A DNA stretch of 64,000 bases from Limnohabitans lacus (GCF_030053395.1 NZ_JASGBH010000002.1:34625-98624); one strand, 5' to 3'; positions 45,794-54,790 are shown, counted from the first letter of the stretch. Notes: generated from the letters alone by a model not told the origin. Translations and numbers: made by a program.

Positions 45794-47034
45794 AACATCC
45801 CAGCCAGCTGCACAGAGCGGCTGGCTTCTTGCACCACATTGCCCACCATGTCGGCGGTCACCGCCGACAGCGTCCAGCCCAGGTGGCCGTGGCCAGTGTT
45901 GTAGAACACATTGGCTTTGCTGCCACGGCCCACGCGGGGCATCATGTTGGGCATCATGGGGCGCAGCCCAGCCCACGGCACCACCGAGCGGGTGTTGATT
46001 TGGGGGAAGCACTGCTCCACCCATTCGATCAAGGGGCGGATGCGGTCGGCGCGGATGTCGCGGTCGACACCGTTGAACTCGGCCGTGCCCGCCACGCGGA
46101 AACGGTTCAGGCCCAAACGGCTGGTGACCAGTTTGGTCTCGTCGTCGAGCAAGCTCACGTTGGGGGCCCCGGCCTGGCTTTGTTCGTCGTTCAGGTTGAC
46201 GGTGATCGAATAACCTTTGACGGGGTAGATGTTGACGCGGTCACCCAGTTGCGACGCGAAGTCGCGGCTGGCCACCCCCGCACACACCACCATGCCGTCG
46301 AAGGTGTGCACCACGCTGCCTTCGTCGCCAGACACCGTGATGACGGCTTGTTGGCCGTCACTGCGCACCGATTGCACATCTTGTCCGTACAAGGTCTTCA
46401 CGCCCAAGCGCTCGGCCGCTGCGGCCAGGCCGTTGGTGAACTTGTGGATGTCACCGGTGGAATCGCTTTCGGTGAAGTAGCCGCCGTAATAGTTGCCCGC
46501 CAAGGTGGGCTCGATCGCTTTCATTTCTTCGGGCGTCACGGCGCGGCGTGGCAAGCCGCCTTTGGCCAGCATTTGCGAGACGCGACCGGCGTGGTCAAAG
46601 CCCTTCTTGTCACGGTAGATGTGCATGATGCCTTCTTTTTTCAGGTCGAAGTCGATGCCTTCTTCTTGCGCCCAGGCAAACAGGTGCTGGCGTGCAGCCA
46701 CGGCCAGGCGGGCGGTCTCGACGGTGTTGCGCTCGTAATGGGGCATGGCCGCGATGAACTCGGCAAACCACGACAGCTTGTGCCAGGTCGGTGCGGGGTT
46801 GACCAACAAAGGCGCATCGCTTTTGAGCATCCACTTGATGCCCTTGAGGATGGTGGACCAGTGGGTCCAGACCTCGGCATTGGAGGCCGAGAGCTGGCCG
46901 CCGTTGGCAAAAGAGGTTTCCATCGCGGCGTAGCGATGGCGTTCGAACAAGGTGACGGCAAAGCCGCGTTTGGCCAGGGAATAGGCGGTGGTGACACCGG
47001 TGATGCCGCCGCCAATGACTGCGATGGTTTTCAT
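45781..47034 (-). CDS. dadA: D-amino acid dehydrogenase, small subunit (DadA-like)
   Basis: 417 residues. N-terminal FAD-binding dinucleotide fold (IAVIGGGITGVTTAYSLAKRGFAVTLFERH), YAAMETSFANGGQLS, and C-terminal VVPWAGLRPMMPNMMPRVG, GHGHLGWTLSAVTADMV are DadA landmarks. It deaminates D-amino acids, passing electrons to the respiratory chain. It is preceded by a tandem glycine riboswitch, so glycine rather than D-alanine may be the physiological inducer; glycine oxidation by this homologue is possible but unproven. Confidence 0.9.
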   Translation of the reverse strand: MKTIAVIGGGITGVTTAYSLAKRGFAVTLFERHRYAAMETSFANGGQLSASNAEVWTHWSTILKGIKWMLKSDAPLLVNPAPTWHKLSWFAEFIAAMPHYERNTVETARLAVAARQHLFAWAQEEGIDFDLKKEGIMHIYRDKKGFDHAGRVSQMLAKGGLPRRAVTPEEMKAIEPTLAGNYYGGYFTESDSTGDIHKFTNGLAAAAERLGVKTLYGQDVQSVRSDGQQAVITVSGDEGSVVHTFDGMVVCAGVASRDFASQLGDRVNIYPVKGYSITVNLNDEQSQAGAPNVSLLDDETKLVTSRLGLNRFRVAGTAEFNGVDRDIRADRIRPLIEWVEQCFPQINTRSVVPWAGLRPMMPNMMPRVGRGSKANVFYNTGHGHLGWTLSAVTADMVGNVVQEASRSVQLAGMFQPA

Positions 47035-47068
47035 GGGTATGAGCTTTCCAATACGTCAAAGGATGGGG

Positions 47069-47097
47069 CCACCGCATGCAAGCCGCATGCCGGTGGC
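47069..47097 (-). other. stem-loop between glycine riboswitch and dadA (expression platform candidate)
   Basis: GCCACC-GCATGC with GCATGC-GGTGGC arms around a short loop. It lies between the second glycine aptamer and the dadA start, with no T-run directly after it on the minus strand. Alternative pairing with the aptamer could control ribosome access or termination. Confidence 0.5.
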
Positions 47098-47100
47098 GCC

Positions 47101-47292
47101 CCCTCTGTATCAGGACCTGAGAGATTCACGACACGCACAGCGGCGAGTCGCTTGCTCCTTCGGTGCACTGGCGGACGAAACGCCAGCAGCTCTTCAGAGA
47201 ATTGGCATGTGACCGGTCCTTTGGCCTGAGAGTTTCCGGGGCGGTTGCTCCTTCGGCGCTGCCTGCCGCAAGCGGTGGCAGTCTCTCCCGAT
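47101..47292 (-). ncRNA. tandem glycine riboswitch
   Basis: On the minus strand two aptamers occur in order. Aptamer 1 begins GGGAGAGACTGCC, has GCCGAAGGAGCAA and ends ACTCTCAGGCCAAAGGACC. Aptamer 2 begins GAAGAGCTGCTGGCG, has CCGAAGGAGCAA and ends TCTCTCAGGTCCTGATACAG. The repeated CGAAGGAGCAA and CTCTCAGG cores with a short linker are diagnostic of the gcvT-type double glycine riboswitch. It lies upstream of dadA (start 47034) and is normally an ON switch in response to glycine. Confidence 0.95.
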
Positions 47293-47328
47293 CACATGTC
47301 GACACAAGGTCGATGGTTTTCAATCATT

Positions 47329-48504
47329 TTATACGGCGAGGTATGCCCTCACCAGTGCGATCCAGTACGCGCTGCCCGTGGCGATGTTCTCATCGTTGAA
47401 GTCATACGCTGGGTTGTGCACCATGCACGCGCCTGCCGAATCACCGTCGCCATTGCCGATCAGCAAATAGCTGCCCGGCACTTTTTCCAGCATGAAGGCA
47501 AAGTCTTCGCTGCCCGTCAGTTGCGGCCCGTTCAGGGTGACGCGCTCTGGCCCCACCAAATCGAGCGCCACTTGGCGGGCAAAGTCCGTCTGTGCCTGGT
47601 GGTTGACCAGCACGCAATAACCTTGTCGCCATTCCACCTCGGCACGCACGTCAAAGCTTTCGGCTTGCGCGGTCACCAGCGCCTTGATGCGCTGCGCCAG
47701 CAACAGGCGCACCTGTGGGTCCAGCGCGCGCACGCTCAGCTCCAAGGTGGCCAGGGCCGGGATCACGTTGTTGGCCTGGCCTGCATGCAAAGCCCCCACG
47801 GTGACCACCGCGGTGTGCAGCGGGTCCACATTGCGCGAGACGATGGTTTGCAAGGCCATGACGATGGAAGAGGCCGCCACCAATGGGTCGGCCGCTCGGT
47901 GTGGCATGGCGCCATGGCCACCGGTGCCGTGGATGCGGATGGTGGCGTAATCGCTCGAGGCCATGGCCGCGCCATCGCGAAACACCAAATGCCCCACCGG
48001 CATGCCCGGCATGTTGTGCATGGCAAACACCGCGTCACAAGGGTGGTGCTCGAACAAGCCGTCGTCCATCATGCGCACCGCGCCGCCACCGCCTTCTTCG
48101 GCCGGCTGAAAAATCAGGTTCAGCGTGCCGTCAAATTCAGGCGCTTGCGCGATGGCTTTGGCTGCGGCCAGCAGCATGGCGGTGTGGCCGTCGTGGCCAC
48201 AGGCATGCATCAGGCCTTGGCGGGTGCTGGCCCATTCAGCGCCGGTGGCTTCCTGAATGGGCAAAGCGTCCATGTCGGCGCGGATGCCCAGCTTGCGCTC
48301 GCTGCTGCCGCGCTGCAAGGTGCCCACCACGCCAGTGCCGCCCAGACCCCGGTGCACTTGGTAGCCCCAGCTTTGCAGCTTGGCCGCCACCAGATCCGAG
48401 GTGCGGTGTTCTTCGAACGCCAACTCAGGGTGGCGGTGGATGTCGCGCCGCAACTGGATGAATTCACCCACCCGCTCGGTGAGCGCATCGCGCAAATACG
48501 TCAT
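47329..48504 (-). CDS. M20 family amidohydrolase (hippurate/indoleacetyl-amino-acid hydrolase type)
   Basis: 391 residues. Metal-binding and catalytic segments RRDIHRHPELAFEE, RADMDALPIQE, MHACGHDGHTAMLL, FQPAEEGGGGA and HGAMPHRAADPLVAA are typical of M20D amidohydrolases that release an amino acid from acyl-amino-acid conjugates. The start MTYLRDALTERVG at 48504 is one base after the stop of the upstream Bug receptor gene, so the two are cotranscribed; the longer frame to 48633 is only receptor-gene shadow. It probably hydrolyses the acid delivered by that receptor. Confidence 0.9.
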   Translation of the reverse strand: MTYLRDALTERVGEFIQLRRDIHRHPELAFEEHRTSDLVAAKLQSWGYQVHRGLGGTGVVGTLQRGSSERKLGIRADMDALPIQEATGAEWASTRQGLMHACGHDGHTAMLLAAAKAIAQAPEFDGTLNLIFQPAEEGGGGAVRMMDDGLFEHHPCDAVFAMHNMPGMPVGHLVFRDGAAMASSDYATIRIHGTGGHGAMPHRAADPLVAASSIVMALQTIVSRNVDPLHTAVVTVGALHAGQANNVIPALATLELSVRALDPQVRLLLAQRIKALVTAQAESFDVRAEVEWRQGYCVLVNHQAQTDFARQVALDLVGPERVTLNGPQLTGSEDFAFMLEKVPGSYLLIGNGDGDSAGACMVHNPAYDFNDENIATGSAYWIALVRAYLAV

Positions 48505-48505
48505 G

Positions 48506-49492
48506 TCACTGAGGCTGCAAGTTGATCGACTTGGCGATCGCGCGGAACTGCGCCGTGCCATCGGCATAGGCTTTGCCCACGGCTTGCAGCGACAACGGCT
48601 TGGCCACCAGCTGGCTGTTGGCCTCCAACCCACCCCGCACAGCCGAGTCGGTCAATGAGTCGGTGATCGCCTTGTGGATGACTTGCACGATCGGCTCTGG
48701 GGTGTCCTTCCTCACGAAATAACCGGTCCAGATGTTGAAGGTGAAGTTCTTGAGCGACTTGCTCTCGGTGATGGCGGGGTAGTCCTTGACCGAGTCCAGG
48801 CGTTCGCTGTTGAGCATGGCCAGCACTTTGAGCTTGCCCTGCTTTTGCAATTCTTCAGAAGCCTTGCCAAACGGTGCCAAAAAGATGTCGACCTGACCGC
48901 CCAGCAGATCCTGGTTGGCAGGCGCCATGCCTTTGTAGGGCACATGGGTCATCGGGATGTTGGTGGTCTTGGACAGGTGCTCACCCAGCAGGTGATAGAA
49001 AGAGCCTGGGCCCACGCTGGCGTAGGTGATGGGGCGGCCTTGCGCGGCCTCTTTGCGGGCGTAGTCCAAGAACTCGTCCACGTTGCGCACAGGCAAGTCC
49101 TTGCGGGCCAAAAAGGCGATCTGCGCGGTGGCGATCATTTGCACCAAGCGGAAGTCTTCGCTCTTGAACTTGACGGCCGAGATGGCCAAAGGCGCCAAGA
49201 TCAGCTCATTGGGCGAGCCCTGAAAAATGATCTGACCATCGGCCGGTGCATTCAGCACTTTTTGCGCCGCGATCGAGCCACTGGCACCGCCCAAGTTGTC
49301 CACGATCACGGGCTGACCCATGTTTTTGGACAAGGTGTTGTTCACGGTGCGGGCGATCACGTCAGACAAACCGCCAGCGGGATACGGCACCAACAAGGTG
49401 ACGGGTTTACTGGGGTAGGTTTGGGCGCTCACGGCGCCGGCCAGCAGCAGACCGCTCAGCAAGGCGGCCACGCGACGAAGGGTTGGGTTCAT
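48506..49492 (-). CDS. Bug-family tripartite tricarboxylate transporter substrate receptor
   Basis: 328 residues, start MNPTLRRVAALLSGLL at 49492, signal peptide ending at AVSAQ. KPVTLLVPYPAGGLSDVIART, NLGGASGSIAAQKVLNAPADGQ and GGQVDIFLAPFGKAS are Bug/TctC hallmarks. It pairs with the M20 hydrolase downstream and is divergent from a LysR regulator, the standard layout of a Burkholderiales catabolic unit. No TctAB genes are present. Confidence 0.9.
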   Translation of the reverse strand: MNPTLRRVAALLSGLLLAGAVSAQTYPSKPVTLLVPYPAGGLSDVIARTVNNTLSKNMGQPVIVDNLGGASGSIAAQKVLNAPADGQIIFQGSPNELILAPLAISAVKFKSEDFRLVQMIATAQIAFLARKDLPVRNVDEFLDYARKEAAQGRPITYASVGPGSFYHLLGEHLSKTTNIPMTHVPYKGMAPANQDLLGGQVDIFLAPFGKASEELQKQGKLKVLAMLNSERLDSVKDYPAITESKSLKNFTFNIWTGYFVRKDTPEPIVQVIHKAITDSLTDSAVRGGLEANSQLVAKPLSLQAVGKAYADGTAQFRAIAKSINLQPQ

Positions 49493-49555
49493 GTCTCGAC
49501 TCCAATAATTGGTTGATGTGAGGCCATCGTAAAAACCCGTTCCTATAATGTCCAA

Positions 49556-49569
49556 TGCATTTTTATGCA
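49556..49569. promoter_or_regulatory. inverted repeat in the LysR/Bug divergent promoter region
   Basis: TGCAT-TTTT-ATGCA, 31 bases before the LysR start. A 14-base dyad in this 107-base divergent gap is a candidate LysR-type binding site; TATAAT at 49544-49549 lies next to it. Confidence 0.45.
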
Positions 49570-49599
49570 AGTTAGCATGATTTTCAGTTATGGATTGGA

Positions 49600-50493
49600 A
49601 TGCCCATGACCCTGGTTCAACTCAAGCACTTGATCGAGCTGGCCACCAGCGGCTCCTTCAGTCAATCGGCCCTGAAGCTGCACCTGACGCAACCGGCGCT
49701 CAGTCGCAGCATCAAGGCGCTGGAAGACGAACTGGGCCAGGCCCTGTTTGACCGCATCGGTCGCAAAAATGAGCTGACGCCTTTTGGCCAGCATGTGGTG
49801 CAGCGGGCCCGCGTGCTGGTGGACGAAGCCAAGGAGTTGCGCCTGACCAGCTTGCAACTGCGAAAAGGCGAGATCGGCCAATTCCGCGTGGGCATGGGCT
49901 CGGGGCCGGGGGCGATGCTGATGACGCCACTCTTGATGCTGATGGCCAAAGAACACCCGCAGGCGCAGATCGACATCTCACGCGGCAGCACGGCGCTCTT
50001 GGTGCAGGCCCTGCGTGAACGCACGCTGGACGCCTTGATCTTGGACATCCGTTCCCTGCAACCGGCCACCGACCTGAAGGTCGAAGCCATGCAGGAAATG
50101 AAAGGCACCTTCATGTGCCGGCGACAGCACCCGCTGGCCAAAAAACGCAGCGTGCCTTTTGAGATGCTGCTCAACTACCCGATCGCATCGACCCCTCTGA
50201 GCGATGAGGTGGCGCGCATCCTGATCGAACGCTTTGGCCCGCAAGGCCACCCCGACAAGCTGGTGAACCTGCGTTGCGAAGAAGTCTCAAGCTTGCTGGA
50301 GGTGGTGCGCCACAGCGACGCCATCGTGCTGGCCATCCGCGAATCCGCGCCCGACCTGGTGGAGCTGCCGGTCACGCCCGCGCTGAACGCCAAGGCCCGC
50401 TTTGGGCTGGTGACCATCGAAGGGCGCACCGAAGCGCCCTTCATGTCCAAGGTGCGGACGCTGATGGACCGGGTGATGCGCGACCGGGCCTGA
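49600..50493 (+). CDS. LysR-family transcriptional regulator
   Basis: 297 residues. N-terminal winged helix (LKHLIELATSGSFSQSALKLHLTQPALSRSIKALEDELGQALFDR) and a C-terminal periplasmic-binding-like effector domain. ATGs at 49600 and 49606 are both in frame; the first is used. It is divergent from the Bug receptor/M20 amidohydrolase operon and probably activates it. Confidence 0.92.
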   Translation: MPMTLVQLKHLIELATSGSFSQSALKLHLTQPALSRSIKALEDELGQALFDRIGRKNELTPFGQHVVQRARVLVDEAKELRLTSLQLRKGEIGQFRVGMGSGPGAMLMTPLLMLMAKEHPQAQIDISRGSTALLVQALRERTLDALILDIRSLQPATDLKVEAMQEMKGTFMCRRQHPLAKKRSVPFEMLLNYPIASTPLSDEVARILIERFGPQGHPDKLVNLRCEEVSSLLEVVRHSDAIVLAIRESAPDLVELPVTPALNAKARFGLVTIEGRTEAPFMSKVRTLMDRVMRDRA

Positions 50494-50526
50494 GGCCCAC
50501 GAGCGCCACCTGGGCGCGAAGCGCCT

Positions 50527-51594
50527 TCAGCCCACGCGTGCACCGCTGGCGCGGTCAAACAGGTGCGATGCGTCGGCGGACCAATGCAGGTGCACCGCAT
50601 CGCCCACGCTCGCTTGCAAGACACCGGGCACGCGGGCCGTGATTTGGCCTGCGGCGGTGTCCACCGTGGCATAGGTTTCGGGGCCGGTGGGCTCGATCAT
50701 GCTGAGCTTGCCGGGCAAACCTTGCGCCGCAAAACTGATGCTCTCAGGGCGCAGGCCATAAACCAGTTCAGCGTTGCCGTGCGCTTGCACTGCTGTGCGT
50801 TGGGCATCGGTGATGGGCAGTTCCACACCATGCGCTGTCAATGCTGTGCCCACGCGCTGTGCATCCACCATGTTCATGGCCGGTGAACCGATGAATTCGG
50901 CCACAAAACGGTTGGCCGGACGGTTGTAAATCTGGGCGGGCGTGCCGAACTGTTGCACCCAACCGTCTTTCATCACGGCGATGCGGTCACCCAGGGTCAT
51001 GGCTTCGACCTGGTCGTGCGTCACATACACGGTGGTGGTTTTCGTGCGCTGGTGCAGCAGTTTGATTTCGGCGCGCATTTCCACGCGCAGCTTGGCGTCC
51101 AGGTTGGACAGTGGTTCGTCAAACAGAAACAACTTGGGGTCACGCGCCAGGGCACGGCCCATGGCCACGCGTTGGCGCTGGCCGCCCGACAGTTGCCCGG
51201 GCTTGCGGTCCAGCAGATGGCCGATTTGCAGCATGGCCGACACACGGTCCACCGCGGCTTTGCGCTCGGCCTTGGGCACTTTGCGGATCTCCAAGCCAAA
51301 GGCGATGTTTTGCGCCACCGTCATGTTGGGGTAGAGCGCGTAGCTCTGGAACACCATGGCGATGTCGCGGTCCTTGCTGGGCAGGTGGGTCACATCGCGC
51401 TCGCCGATGTGGATGCTGCCGCTGGTGGGGTGGTCCAGGCCTGCGATCATCGACAGCAAGGTCGATTTGCCGCAGCCAGAAGGGCCGACCAAGATCAAAA
51501 ATTCACCGGCATCGATTTCGAGGTCAATGCCTTTGAGGATGTGGACCGTGTCGTTGTAGGTCTTGTGGATGTTGCGAATGGCGAGTGCGCCCAT
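50527..51594 (-). CDS. sugar ABC transporter ATP-binding protein (MalK/UgpC type)
   Basis: 355 residues. Walker A GPSGCGKSTLL, signature LSGGQRQRVAMGRALARDP, Walker B LFLFDEPLSNLDAKLR, H-loop VYVTHDQVEAM, then an OB-fold TOBE domain (GLRPESISFA). It powers the permeases at 51607 and 52458. In Pseudomonas the equivalent is GtsD/MalK of the glucose importer. It is last in its operon. Confidence 0.92.
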   Translation of the reverse strand: MGALAIRNIHKTYNDTVHILKGIDLEIDAGEFLILVGPSGCGKSTLLSMIAGLDHPTSGSIHIGERDVTHLPSKDRDIAMVFQSYALYPNMTVAQNIAFGLEIRKVPKAERKAAVDRVSAMLQIGHLLDRKPGQLSGGQRQRVAMGRALARDPKLFLFDEPLSNLDAKLRVEMRAEIKLLHQRTKTTTVYVTHDQVEAMTLGDRIAVMKDGWVQQFGTPAQIYNRPANRFVAEFIGSPAMNMVDAQRVGTALTAHGVELPITDAQRTAVQAHGNAELVYGLRPESISFAAQGLPGKLSMIEPTGPETYATVDTAAGQITARVPGVLQASVGDAVHLHWSADASHLFDRASGARVG

Positions 51595-51606
51595 GGTGTT
51601 TTCCCT

Positions 51607-52461
51607 TTAGCCCTTGACGGCGCCAGCGGTGAGGCCGCGCACAAAATATTTACCGGCCACCACGTACACAAACAGGGTGGGCAATGCCGCGATCAGCGCA
51701 GCGGCCATGTCGACGTTGTATTCCTTGACGGCACTCGAGGTGTTGGCCAAGTTGTTCAGGCCCACGGTGATGGGTTTGCTGTCTGCACCCGAGAACACCA
51801 CGCCGTACAAAAAGTCGTTCCAAATGTTGGTGAATTGCCAAATCAGCGTGACCACCAAAATGGGCAGCGACAGCGGCAACACGATGCGGCGAAAGATCAT
51901 CCAAAAGCCTGCGCCGTCGAGCTGAGCGGCCTTGATCAACTCGTCCGGCAAGCCGATGTAGTAATTGCGAAAGAACAGCGTGGTGGACGGAATGCCCGCC
52001 ACGATGTGCACCAGCATCAAGCCCCAGATGGAGCTGGCCACACCGAGCCAGCCGAGCACCTGGCTCATGGGCAACAGCACCACCTGCATGGGCATGAACA
52101 CGCCAAACAACATGAAGGCAAACAGGGTCTCGCTGCCACGGAACTTCCACTTGGACAGCACATAGCCATTAAGCGAGCCGATCAAGGTGGACAACAAAAC
52201 CGCTGGGACCACCATCAGCACCGAGTTCCAGAAAAAGGGCTTGAGGCCTTCGCACTGCACGCCGGTGCAAGCGGTGTCCCAGGCTTTGAACCACGCGTCC
52301 AGCGTGGGCGCCGTGGGCAGACTCAGCAAATTGCCTGCACGCAATTGCTCAGCGTCTTTGAGCGAGGTGGTCAGCATCACATACAGCGGCACCAAAAACC
52401 AGGCCGCGAACAGCAGCAGCATGGACCACAGGATGAAGCGATGAAAGTTCAGGCGGTTCAT
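51607..52461 (-). CDS. sugar ABC transporter permease (MalG/GtsC type)
   Basis: 284 residues, six membrane helices. The start MNRLNFHRFILWSMLLLF and the C-terminal EAA-like loop (YYIGLPDELIKAAQLDGAGFWMIFRRIVLPLSLPIL) mark it as a MalG-type permease. Its start overlaps the stop of the partner permease by four bases. Confidence 0.9.
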   Translation of the reverse strand: MNRLNFHRFILWSMLLLFAAWFLVPLYVMLTTSLKDAEQLRAGNLLSLPTAPTLDAWFKAWDTACTGVQCEGLKPFFWNSVLMVVPAVLLSTLIGSLNGYVLSKWKFRGSETLFAFMLFGVFMPMQVVLLPMSQVLGWLGVASSIWGLMLVHIVAGIPSTTLFFRNYYIGLPDELIKAAQLDGAGFWMIFRRIVLPLSLPILVVTLIWQFTNIWNDFLYGVVFSGADSKPITVGLNNLANTSSAVKEYNVDMAAALIAALPTLFVYVVAGKYFVRGLTAGAVKG

Positions 52462-53336
52462 CGTTTGCTCCGCAATTCCGAATACAGGTAAGGCACCACA
52501 ATGGCGGCCACCGTGGCCAGCATCACGGTGGCGCTGGCCGCGCCCACGCCGATCTGCCCGCGTGTGAAAGCGGTGGCATACATGAAGGTGGCAGGCAAGT
52601 CGGTGGCGTAACCGGGACCGCCTGCCGTCAGCGCCATCACCAAGTCAAAACTCTTGATCGCCAAGTGCGAGACCACCATCAAGGTGCTGAAAAACACTGG
52701 GCCCAGGCTGGGCAAAATGATGCGCCAGTAAATGCGTGGCAAGCTCGCGCCATCGACCTGGGCGGCCTTGATGATCGAATCGTCGATGCCGCGCAGCGCC
52801 GCCAAAAACAGCGCCATGACAAAGCCCGCGCTTTGCCACACACCGGCAATGACCACGCAGTAAATGGCCATGTCCTGATCGACCAGCCATTCAAATTTGA
52901 AATCGGTGTAGCCCCAGCTGTGCATCAGGTGCTGCAAGCCCAGGCCGGGGTTCAAGATCCATTTCCAGGCGGTGCCGGTCACGATGAACGAGATCGCCAT
53001 GGGGTACAGGTAAATCGTGCGCAAGACGCCCTCGCCGCGCACCTTCTGGTCGAGCAAGATGGCCAGCAACACGCCCAGGGCCATCGCACCAGCGATGAAG
53101 CAAAAGCCAAACACGGCCATGTTCGTCATGGCCACGCGAAAGCGGTCACTGTCCAGCAAGGCGCCGTAGTGCTGCAAGCCCACAAACTCGTAGTTGGGCA
53201 AGATCCGCGAGGCGGACAGGGACAGGTAGCCGTTCCAGGCCATCAGGCCATAGATGAACAGCAGCGACAGCACAAAGCTGGGCGCAATCACCAGCTTGGG
53301 CAGCCACGCGGCTTGTTGGGGGGATGATGCAGACAT
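52458..53336 (-). CDS. sugar ABC transporter permease (MalF/GtsB type)
   Basis: 292 residues, start MSASSPQQAAWLPKLVIAP at 53336. Six membrane helices; the EAA-like loop is ALRGIDDSIIKAAQVDGASLPRIYWRIILPSLGPVF. The open frame extends upstream but only into the intercistronic hairpin region. Partner of the MalG-type permease. Confidence 0.9.
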   Translation of the reverse strand: MSASSPQQAAWLPKLVIAPSFVLSLLFIYGLMAWNGYLSLSASRILPNYEFVGLQHYGALLDSDRFRVAMTNMAVFGFCFIAGAMALGVLLAILLDQKVRGEGVLRTIYLYPMAISFIVTGTAWKWILNPGLGLQHLMHSWGYTDFKFEWLVDQDMAIYCVVIAGVWQSAGFVMALFLAALRGIDDSIIKAAQVDGASLPRIYWRIILPSLGPVFFSTLMVVSHLAIKSFDLVMALTAGGPGYATDLPATFMYATAFTRGQIGVGAASATVMLATVAAIVVPYLYSELRSKR

Positions 53337-53360
53337 GGGTGATCCAATCGAGACCGGCTC

Positions 53361-53446
53361 GGGCTGCAAGCTCGTGACCTGCAGCCCGGCGGCTAAAGAA
53401 AGCACAAGCCCGACGGGCTTGTGCGAGCCGACCGCACGGCCGGCTC
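53361..53446 (-). repeat. three intercistronic hairpins after the sugar-binding-protein gene
   Basis: GGGCTGCA/TGCAGCCC at about 53361-53387, a perfect GCACAAGCCC-GAC-GGGCTTGTGC at 53402-53424, and GAGCCG/CGGCTC at 53425-53446. They lie between the binding protein (ends 53453) and the first permease (starts 53336). No T-run follows, so they are better read as 3' mRNA stabilisers that raise the binding-protein level over the permeases, as malE-malF repeats do. Confidence 0.65.
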
Positions 53447-53452
53447 AAAGAC

Positions 53453-54706
53453 TCACTTGACCTTGGCGGCCGAAGCGATCTTGGCTTGAGCGTCTTTGGT
53501 GCTCATCTTGTCGTCGTTCCAGAACTGGCTGACCGCGTCTTGGATCGCGCCAGAAGTGGCCGAGCCAATGGCCATGCCGTGGGCCACCGAAGGCACCAGG
53601 CCGCCGCTCTTGGCGGTCGACACGAAGTCGTTGGAGCTGAGTTTGGCGCAGTCGTCAAACTTGGCCAGGTTCATGTTCAGGCGCACAGGGATGGAGCCCT
53701 TGTTCAGGTTGAACACTTCTTGGAAGTCGGTCGACATGATGGCCGAGGCCAGGTCTTTTTGGGCCTGGGTGTTGGCATCGTTTTTCAGCTTGAACATGGC
53801 AAACGAGTCCACGTTGAAGGTGAAGGACTTGGCGGTGCCAGGGGCAGCCACGCAAGAGAAGTCAGCGCCGGGCTTTTTGCCAGCCGCGACAAATTCGCCT
53901 TTGGCCCAGTCACCCATCAGCTGCATGCCCGCCTCGCCCTTGATGACCATGGCGGTCGCCAGGTTCCAGTCGCGGCCAGGTGCGTTTTTGTCGGTGTAGC
54001 CCTTGACCTTCTTGAAGGTGTCGAGCACCTTGGTCATGGTCGCGCCGGTCAAAGCGGTTTGATCCAACTGCACCAAAGCCTTTTTGTAGAAATCGGCCCC
54101 GCCCACACCCAGCGCCACGCTCTCGAAGGTGGTGAAGTCTTGCCAGTTTTGGCCACCGTGCGCGACGGGGATGATGCCGGCCTTTTTCAGGGCTTCAGCC
54201 GCGACAAAGAACTCGTCCCAGTTGGTGGGCACTTTGGCGCCGGCTTTTTTGAACGCGGCGTTGCTGGCCCACAGCCAGTTCACGCGGTGCACGTTCACGG
54301 GGGCGGCAATGTAGTTGCCCTTGTATTTCATGACGTTGGCGACCACGGGAGGCAGCAAGGTGTCCCACTTCTCGGCCTTGGCCACGTCGTCGATGTTGGC
54401 CAACACGCCTTCAGCGGCCCACTCTTGCAAAGCGGGGCCTTTGATCTGGGCAGCTGCCGGGGCATTGCCCGACACCACGCGCGATTTGAGCACGGTCATG
54501 GCGTTGTCACCGCCGCCGCCGGCCACGGCGAAATCTTTCCAGGTATGGCCCTTGCCTTGCAAAGTGGCCTTCAGGGCTGCGGCCGATTTGGCTTCGCCGC
54601 CGCTGGTCCAGTAGTGCAGGACTTCGACTTCACCGGCATGGGCTGCCAAAGTCACCACGGCTGCCGTGGCCAACAGGGTGCGCTGGAACATTTTCAAAGT
54701 TTTCAA
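53453..54706 (-). CDS. sugar (probably glucose) ABC transporter substrate-binding protein
   Basis: 417 residues, signal peptide ending at AAHAGE. Family 1 sugar-binding fold: EVLHYWTSGGEAKSAAALKATLQGKG, NVHRVNWLWASNAAFKKAGAK, FSCVAAPGTAKSFTFNVDSFAMFKL. This matches the glucose/mannose binding proteins of the GtsA group. It is the first gene of the operon and is followed by hairpins, two permeases and the ATPase; glucokinase at 57136 and the adjacent two-component system fit glucose as substrate. Confidence 0.88.
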   Translation of the reverse strand: MKTLKMFQRTLLATAAVVTLAAHAGEVEVLHYWTSGGEAKSAAALKATLQGKGHTWKDFAVAGGGGDNAMTVLKSRVVSGNAPAAAQIKGPALQEWAAEGVLANIDDVAKAEKWDTLLPPVVANVMKYKGNYIAAPVNVHRVNWLWASNAAFKKAGAKVPTNWDEFFVAAEALKKAGIIPVAHGGQNWQDFTTFESVALGVGGADFYKKALVQLDQTALTGATMTKVLDTFKKVKGYTDKNAPGRDWNLATAMVIKGEAGMQLMGDWAKGEFVAAGKKPGADFSCVAAPGTAKSFTFNVDSFAMFKLKNDANTQAQKDLASAIMSTDFQEVFNLNKGSIPVRLNMNLAKFDDCAKLSSNDFVSTAKSGGLVPSVAHGMAIGSATSGAIQDAVSQFWNDDKMSTKDAQAKIASAAKVK

Positions 54707-54790
54707 GGGTGTCTCCTGGTGTGGGGGCCTTGCCCCGGGGTTGATGTTCGAGGCGGTTTTTGAGCTTTTCAGAACCTCGACCGCCGAATA

